18,406 nt of DNA from Bacteroidales bacterium. Its GTDB lineage: Bacteria; Bacteroidota; Bacteroidia; Bacteroidales; Muribaculaceae. The stretch is from contig SFGS01000047.1 of NCBI GenBank assembly GCA_004557565.1, positions 1 through 18,406 of the forward strand. Reading direction: 5' to 3'. The notes beneath the pieces were generated by a model. That model was not told the DNA's origin and ran no database searches. It saw only the letters and a program-made list of their open reading frames with translations. This document shows positions 14,030-18,406 of this stretch, piece by piece. Position numbers and translations under genes: made by a program. The stretch's first letter is position 1. Each line of letters opens with the position of its first letter.

Positions 14030-14043
14030 TTATTGTAACTTTG
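14012..14043 (+). promoter_or_regulatory. Promoter of the capA-DUF3256-xseAB operon
   Basis: TAACTTTG (14036-14043) is an exact -7 box. GTTG (14012-14015), near the -33 TTTG, lies 20 bases upstream. The start of transcription would be near 14050, which rules against translation from the upstream TTG at 14048 and supports the ATG at 14072. Confidence 0.65.
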
Positions 14044-14071
14044 CTTATTGTATTTTAATAGCAACACGAAA

Positions 14072-15211
14072 ATGAAACGCCCTCTCTCTATCATTCTTTG
14101 CCTGATGGCGATGCTGATGAGTTGCACCAAAAGCAGCAACGCCATCGCCAGTGCCGAGGTTGAAGACACCGACACTACCACCACTGTGGAAGCCACCAAA
14201 AGCCTCCCACAGCAAGTGACTCTCGCACTTGTGGGCGATATTATGATGGGCAACACTTGGCCAGCCGACCGCTTGCCTGTGAGCGATGGCAAACATCTTT
14301 TCGACGATGTTGCACCCATTTTCCAAAGAGCAGATGTCACCTGTGGAAATCTTGAGGGCGTGATTGCTCCACCAGAGGTGGGCGAACCGCGCAAAAATCC
14401 CGAAAGCAAACTGGCTTTCATGTTCAAGATGCCCCCACGCTATGTGGAGCACCTGAAAAACGCCGGTTTTGATTTTCTCTCGCTTGCCAACAATCATATC
14501 TACGACTTCTTCAGTGCACCTATCACCTACACCGAGAAGGCGTTGGCTGATGCACAAATCGGTTTCGCTGGAGCGAAAGACCCTGCAAAAAAACGCAATC
14601 AGCACACATTCACCACATATAAGGAAATTGAGGGCGTGACCTACGGTTTCGCCGCTTTCGGCACGGAGCATTACAATGCCTCTCTTCTCGACTACGCTTC
14701 TGTGAAAAGCATTGTGAAGGAGATGCGTGAGAAAGCCGATGTGGTGATTGTATATTTCCATGGCGGCGCAGAGGGCAGCGAGGCGCGCCACCTCCCCACC
14801 GGAGTGGAGTATTTCCACAGTTGCAACCGTGGCGACCTGCGCACATTCACCCACCTTTGCATCGACGCTGGCGCTGATGTGGTGTTTGGCTCCGGTCCGC
14901 ATGTGGTGCGAGCCATCGAACTTTACAAAGGCCACTTCATCGCCTACAGTCTGGGCAATTTCTGCACCTGTGGCATGGGCATCGTGGGGCTGACTGGCCT
15001 TGCACCCTGCATCACGGTGGACATCAACCCCGAAGACGGCAAATTCAAAAGCGGAAAAATACATGCGTTCCGTCAGCAATATATGGCTGGGCCGAAAACC
15101 GACAAGCGTGGCGAGGCGATTCGTGAAATCCGCGACCTCACCGCCTCCGACATCGCCAATTCAGCACTCCATATCGCCGACGACGGCGCTATCACCATCA
15201 AACAACAATAA
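14072..15211 (+). CDS. CapA-family lipoprotein (poly-gamma-glutamate synthesis protein-like)
   Basis: Starting at the ATG at 14072, the 379-residue protein has a lipoprotein signal with lipobox LMSC (15-18). An in-frame TTG at 14048 would add eight residues before the signal and lies at or upstream of the likely transcription start. The PGA_cap domain, a calcineurin-like phosphoesterase fold, shows LVGDIMMG (53-60), GNLEGVI (92-98), LANNHIYDF (138-146), VIVYFHGGAE (225-234) and GSGPHVVRAIE (273-283), with Asp, Asn and His residues placed as metal ligands. CapA relatives act in capsule or poly-gamma-glutamate export, but stand-alone lipoproteins like this are mostly uncharacterised. It is first in a tight operon; the next gene begins four bases after its stop. 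Confidence 0.85.
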   Translation: MKRPLSIILCLMAMLMSCTKSSNAIASAEVEDTDTTTTVEATKSLPQQVTLALVGDIMMGNTWPADRLPVSDGKHLFDDVAPIFQRADVTCGNLEGVIAPPEVGEPRKNPESKLAFMFKMPPRYVEHLKNAGFDFLSLANNHIYDFFSAPITYTEKALADAQIGFAGAKDPAKKRNQHTFTTYKEIEGVTYGFAAFGTEHYNASLLDYASVKSIVKEMREKADVVIVYFHGGAEGSEARHLPTGVEYFHSCNRGDLRTFTHLCIDAGADVVFGSGPHVVRAIELYKGHFIAYSLGNFCTCGMGIVGLTGLAPCITVDINPEDGKFKSGKIHAFRQQYMAGPKTDKRGEAIREIRDLTASDIANSALHIADDGAITIKQQ

Positions 15212-15215
15212 GACA

Positions 15216-15860
15216 ATGAACATCAAGCATATCATACTCTCACTATCCCTTCTGCTTGCCACAGGCTCGGCACAAGCCGAAACGGTGCGCGATTTCTTTA
15301 TCTCCGAACCAGGCAATGTGTTCGAACTGCTCACACAAGGCGTGAGGGCGGCAATGATTACCATGGCTGAGCAAGGCCAGAAAATCAATAGCGACAATGT
15401 GCATGGCGGCACGGCGAAAATCGACTCTTTGAGCGCTTCCTACATTTCGGTGCGCTGCTCCGATGTGAAGCAAGTGGAACTAAAAATGCTCACCAAGGGT
15501 ACATCCGACACGGTGATTGCCGTGGTCGAAACCGTGCAACTTCCTGCGCTCGACAGCCGCATCTCGTTCTACACCACCGACTGGAAGCCACTCCCCCTCG
15601 GCAAGCACATGAAGGGCGGCATGGTGAAAATGACCGATTTCATCAGAAAAGGCACACCCAAGGCTATTGCCGACGATGTGATGCGCCGTGTGCGCTTTCC
15701 GCTCTTTCTGATGACTTTCGGTAAAAACGATGGGCAACTGGTGGTGTCGCAACAGCAAAAGTCGTTCCTCAGCCGTGAGGACTACAACAAAATCCTCCCC
15801 TATCTTATCGACACCATCACATACGACATCGACAAGACCAAACTGAAACGCTCTAAATAA
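15216..15860 (+). CDS. DUF3256-like exported protein
   Basis: The ATG at 15216 gives a 214-residue protein with a good signal peptide (about 1-22, ending AQA). The reading frame stays open upstream to 15000, but that part overlaps capA and is not protein-like. Features recalled for the Bacteroidales family DUF3256 are present: an N-terminal DFFISEPGNVF, a central VELKMLTKG, and PALDSRISFYTTDWKPL. Function is unknown. It is probably periplasmic or envelope-associated. It is separated by 4 bases from capA and 10 bases from xseA, so it is almost certainly co-transcribed with both. The family name is from memory of its motifs, not a search. Confidence 0.78.
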   Translation: MNIKHIILSLSLLLATGSAQAETVRDFFISEPGNVFELLTQGVRAAMITMAEQGQKINSDNVHGGTAKIDSLSASYISVRCSDVKQVELKMLTKGTSDTVIAVVETVQLPALDSRISFYTTDWKPLPLGKHMKGGMVKMTDFIRKGTPKAIADDVMRRVRFPLFLMTFGKNDGQLVVSQQQKSFLSREDYNKILPYLIDTITYDIDKTKLKRSK

Positions 15861-15870
15861 TCGCTCACAC

Positions 15871-17223
15871 ATGGCAGAAATTACCGACACAGCCCTTCAA
15901 GGCACGAGTAAATCGCCCAACACTATCACTCTGCAGGAGTTCAACAACCGCATCAAGCGACTGCTGGCCGACCCAAGTGTGATGAACTGCTGGGTGGTGG
16001 CTGAAACCACCGATGTGCGCATCAACCAACACTGCTACCTCCAACTGCTTGAAAAGAACCCAAAAACAGGTGCGACGGTGGCTAAAATCAAAGCCATAAT
16101 TTGGGGCAACCAATTCAGGTTCCTCAATGCGCGATTCAAGCAGGTGACGGGCCGCGACATTGGCAACGATATGAAGATTATGGTGTGCCTGAGCGTGAAC
16201 TATAGCCCTCAATACGGCTTGACGGTGGTGATCAACGACATCAACCCCGAATTTACCCTCGGCGATATGGAGCGTCAACGCCAGGAAATCCTCAACCGCC
16301 TCACCCAAGAGGGCATCATCGGGCAAAACAAGACGGTGCCTGTGCCGCCTGTGCTGCAGCGCATCGCCATCGTGTCGGCTGCCGGTGCCGCTGGATATGG
16401 CGACTTCATGAAGCAACTCACCGACAATAAATATGGCGTGTGTTTCTATCCATGCCTGTTTCAAGCCACGATGCAGGGCGTAAAGACGGTGCCAACGGTG
16501 CTTGCAGCACTCGACAAAGTGGAACAAAACCAGCACCTGTTCGACTGCGTGGTGATTATCCGTGGCGGTGGCGGTACGGAAGAACTCAACTCGTTTGACA
16601 ATTACGATTTGGCGCGCCGTGTTGCCACATTTCCCCTGCCTGTGATTGTGGGCATCGGTCACGAAAGAGACATCACGGTGCTCGACTATGTGGCTGGCAT
16701 TCGTGTCAAGACCCCTACTGCGGCTGCTGAGCACATCATTCTGCAAGCAGCCAACGCACTGGCGCACATCGGCGACTTGAGCAATCAGGTGGTGAGCATC
16801 GCGCGCGACTACATCGCCAGAGCGAAGGAGCAACTGTCGTACTACGCTGGCAATTTGCCGATTATGGCACAACGCATCATCGACACCAACACGCTACGCC
16901 TGCAAAACTTCATACAAAACATACCCCTGCATGTGCAACGCCGCATCGAGAGCGAGAATGCACAACTTGCACGCCAAAAAGACGCTATCAAGAATGCGGT
17001 GGCACAAGTGAAGATGAAGGAGACGATGCGATTGGAGGCGTTGGGCGACAAAATAGAACTGCTATCGCCCCGAAAGGTGATGGCGCGCGGCTACACACTC
17101 ACCACATGCGAAGGCAAAATCATGACTGACGCTGCCCAACTCGAAGCCGGCAAACTGGTGACCATTCACTTCCGTGATGGCAAGGTGGTGGCTGGCACAC
17201 AATCAGTTATCAAGGACAAATAA
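15871..17223 (+). CDS. xseA: Exodeoxyribonuclease VII large subunit
   Basis: XseA is the catalytic subunit of exonuclease VII, which degrades single-stranded DNA from both ends to short oligonucleotides and assembles with several XseB subunits in the cytoplasm. The 450-residue sequence has an N-terminal OB-fold (about 18-125, including WVVAETTDVR and YLQLLEK). The nuclease domain carries RIAIVSAAGAAGYGDF (164-179), IRGGGGTEELNSFD (230-243), GIGHERD (261-267) and TPTAAAE (281-287). A helical, coiled-coil-prone region follows, then a C-terminal segment with VMARGYTLT. Length is normal. The ATG at 15871 follows the DUF3256-like gene by 10 bases, and xseB follows after 12. Confidence 0.95.
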   Translation: MAEITDTALQGTSKSPNTITLQEFNNRIKRLLADPSVMNCWVVAETTDVRINQHCYLQLLEKNPKTGATVAKIKAIIWGNQFRFLNARFKQVTGRDIGNDMKIMVCLSVNYSPQYGLTVVINDINPEFTLGDMERQRQEILNRLTQEGIIGQNKTVPVPPVLQRIAIVSAAGAAGYGDFMKQLTDNKYGVCFYPCLFQATMQGVKTVPTVLAALDKVEQNQHLFDCVVIIRGGGGTEELNSFDNYDLARRVATFPLPVIVGIGHERDITVLDYVAGIRVKTPTAAAEHIILQAANALAHIGDLSNQVVSIARDYIARAKEQLSYYAGNLPIMAQRIIDTNTLRLQNFIQNIPLHVQRRIESENAQLARQKDAIKNAVAQVKMKETMRLEALGDKIELLSPRKVMARGYTLTTCEGKIMTDAAQLEAGKLVTIHFRDGKVVAGTQSVIKDK

Positions 17224-17235
17224 AATTACAAAAAT

Positions 17236-17448
17236 ATGGAAAATCAAAACGAACTCACCTACTCTGCTGCGGTGAAAGAACTGGAAGAAATCGTACAACT
17301 GATGCAAAGCCCCGACTGCTCTGTGGATAACCTCGGCAAATACACCAAACGCTCTGCCGAACTCCTAAAAATCTGCAAAGCAAAACTCACGTCCACCAAC
17401 GAAGAAGTCCAAAAAATCATCCAACAACTCGACGAATCCACAAAATAG
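17236..17448 (+). CDS. xseB: Exodeoxyribonuclease VII small subunit
   Basis: The 70-residue protein has the typical XseB pattern: Y9SAAVKELEEIVQLMQS, then D27CSVDNLGKYTKRSAELLKICKAKL, two helices that form a hairpin and pack on the coiled coil of XseA. The acidic helix with ELEEIV and the later LKICKAKL are hallmarks. The length is in the usual range of 60-80. It is the last gene of the capA-DUF3256-xseA-xseB run. After the stop, a weak TTTATG/CATAAA inverted repeat (around 17460-17480) is the only terminator candidate. Confidence 0.92.
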   Translation: MENQNELTYSAAVKELEEIVQLMQSPDCSVDNLGKYTKRSAELLKICKAKLTSTNEEVQKIIQQLDESTK

Positions 17449-17481
17449 TCCCCCCATTATTTATGTGCATCAAGCATAAAA

Positions 17482-17548
17482 ATAGGCTTTCATGGGTTAA
17501 ACGAAGTTGAAAACAAAGCACTAAGTTCCCTTAACCAAAAGGGCCTAT
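17482..17548. promoter_or_regulatory. Imperfect inverted repeat over the nuclease gene start
   Basis: ATAGGC (17482-17487) with GGTTAA (17495-17500) is mirrored by TTAACC (17531-17536) and GCCTAT (17543-17548). The bases between these blocks are imperfectly complementary. A small CCCTT/AAGGG hairpin is nested at 17528-17543. The right arm covers the ATG at 17547, so an RNA fold could hide the start codon. It may instead be an operator or the edge of an inserted unit. No TAnnTTTG box is recognisable nearby. Confidence 0.5.
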
Positions 17549-18239
17549 GAATTATCCTATCATACAAACAGCAACAGGCACTGCTGACAGAAGCAGGTTT
17601 TTTATCACTCTTGGTGCCAAGAACAAGAAGACTGGCGCTTCAGAGTTGGCGGTCTTCTCCCATGTGTTTGGCCTTGATTTGGAAAAGATCAGGGAGGATG
17701 TGAGCGTGACGATAGGTGGGCATCGTTATGAACCCGACCTCGCATACATCGATAAAGAAAATGGTGTCTATGTCGATATAGAGATTGATGAACCTTATTC
17801 AAGTTTTCATCGTCCCACTCATTTCATCACCGAAGATGGAACGCATAAGGATCAACGCCGAAATAAACTTTTCCTGTCCGCTGGCTGGCATGTATGCCGT
17901 TTCACGGAGCAGCAGATGTTTTGCCAGACAAAGTCGTGCATGAAAGCGGTGTACGAACTACTGCTGCAAGTGGGGGCTATTGAGGCAATTCCCGCGAAGT
18001 TAGCCAATGCACCGGCCCTGAAGTTCGAACCCTGCTGGACGGCAGAGAAATCGAAGAAGCGCTCCTATGCCCACTACCGCAAGTCGTACCTCGGTTACGA
18101 CCCAATGACGATGGATTTCAGCAGTTGTGTGCGATGCTCTCTGCTGCTCATTCCTATCATGTTTCAGGCAACTTACAGCAAACGGATACGCCGAATGCTG
18201 TTTAGACAACTGCGCAACTCCTTCAAATCATATCATTAA
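17547..18239 (+). CDS. Putative PD-(D/E)XK (DUF559/Vsr-like) nuclease
   Basis: The 230-residue cytoplasmic-looking protein has no signal or membrane segment. Residues 62-118 read like the core of DUF559/Vsr-like endonucleases: EPD (62-64, candidate metal-binding Asp64), VDIEIDEPY (76-84, with E79 and D81 where the family has E-x-D/K), H100-x-D102-x-R104-R105, then LFLSAGWHVCRF (108-119). The N-terminal 55 residues and the C-terminal 80, which include scattered Cys and a basic end, are not recognised. The catalytic Lys of classic PD-(D/E)XK enzymes is not obvious. Arginine codons include AGA and AGG and base use seems less GC-rich than in the neighbouring operon, which may indicate acquisition. 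The role is unknown; defence or DNA repair are only guesses. Confidence 0.6.
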   Translation: MNYPIIQTATGTADRSRFFITLGAKNKKTGASELAVFSHVFGLDLEKIREDVSVTIGGHRYEPDLAYIDKENGVYVDIEIDEPYSSFHRPTHFITEDGTHKDQRRNKLFLSAGWHVCRFTEQQMFCQTKSCMKAVYELLLQVGAIEAIPAKLANAPALKFEPCWTAEKSKKRSYAHYRKSYLGYDPMTMDFSSCVRCSLLLIPIMFQATYSKRIRRMLFRQLRNSFKSYH

Positions 18240-18406
18240 CTAAATACAAATAAAAAATGAATCTGAGCAAAATCATCTACAATTGGTGCTTTTGCGTGCA
18301 AAAAATAGGAAATGATATACATGTTGTCCCGAAAAAGATGCGATGAAATTCCGTTAGGAATTTGATGTGTGTAGGCAGGTATGCAGAAAAGATGTAATGG
18401 AGCGAA
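18240..18406. other. Right edge, no gene recognised
   Basis: Only very short reading frames are present. The single notable item is a near-palindrome TTTTGC-GT-GCAAAA at 18290-18303. The stretch may be upstream sequence of a gene beyond the window. Confidence 0.4.

Noticed and set aside
14048..14071. TTG start that would add eight residues to the CapA-like protein
   Set aside because: It falls at or before the predicted transcription start and would put residues before a perfect lipoprotein signal; the ATG at 14072 is preferred.
15000..15215. Upstream extension of the DUF3256-like frame
   Set aside because: It overlaps capA out of frame and its translation is not protein-like; the signal peptide begins at the ATG at 15216.
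18257..18316. Small 19-codon reading frame after the nuclease gene
   Set aside because: It is too short, with no recognisable features or supporting context.
18347..18363. AAATTCC/GGATTT inverted repeat near the right edge
   Set aside because: It is short and imperfect; expected by chance in AT-rich sequence.

Overview
The window looks like a chromosomal segment of a Bacteroidales bacterium. The evidence is Bacteroidetes-type promoter boxes (TAnnTTTG) upstream of several genes, lipoproteins with Bacteroidetes-like lipoboxes, a BspA-like leucine-rich-repeat surface protein ending in a type IX secretion-like tail, a DUF3256-like protein, and dockerin-like C-termini. Base composition near 50% GC would fit Muribaculaceae or Prevotellaceae, but the sequence alone does not settle the family. 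No phage, plasmid, CRISPR, rRNA or tRNA genes are visible.

Layout. Positions 1-871 are gene-free and rich in repeats. A large secreted LRR/dockerin/cohesin-like protein (872-2923) is followed closely by a tight run of trmB (tRNA m7G46 methyltransferase), an Mrp-type P-loop ATPase and an M48 metalloprotease lipoprotein (2944-5754). A convergent spacer with tandem repeats and a terminator-like structure (5755-5992) separates these from a leftward pair: an alpha/beta hydrolase (5993-6949) and a beta-propeller lipoprotein (6966-8540). A divergent promoter region (8541-8642) also serves a secreted phosphodiester glycosidase with a dockerin (8643-11069). A second gene-free repeat region (11070-11906) precedes a DEAD-box RNA helicase (11907-13823). 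After another repeat-filled spacer comes a compact operon: CapA-like lipoprotein, DUF3256-like protein, xseA, xseB (14072-17448). The window ends with a probable PD-(D/E)XK/DUF559-like nuclease (17547-18239).

The housekeeping genes are ordinary. The unusual content is between genes. (1) Two copies of a roughly 180-nt element (535-712 and 11444-11630) share one fold: a leading hairpin, a long outer stem, two small side hairpins, a long central stem and a T-rich tail. The outer stems differ by seven paired, base-pair-preserving exchanges, which is strong internal evidence that the fold is selected. I cannot assign it to a known family. (2) REP-like palindromes with a GTAG head occur in the same two spacers, two of them as head-out inverted pairs. 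(3) Composite tandem arrays (TTAGAAA-like or GAAGTTAA-like blocks, twice followed by CTCCGAGTG-like blocks) sit at or just after the stop codons of four genes.
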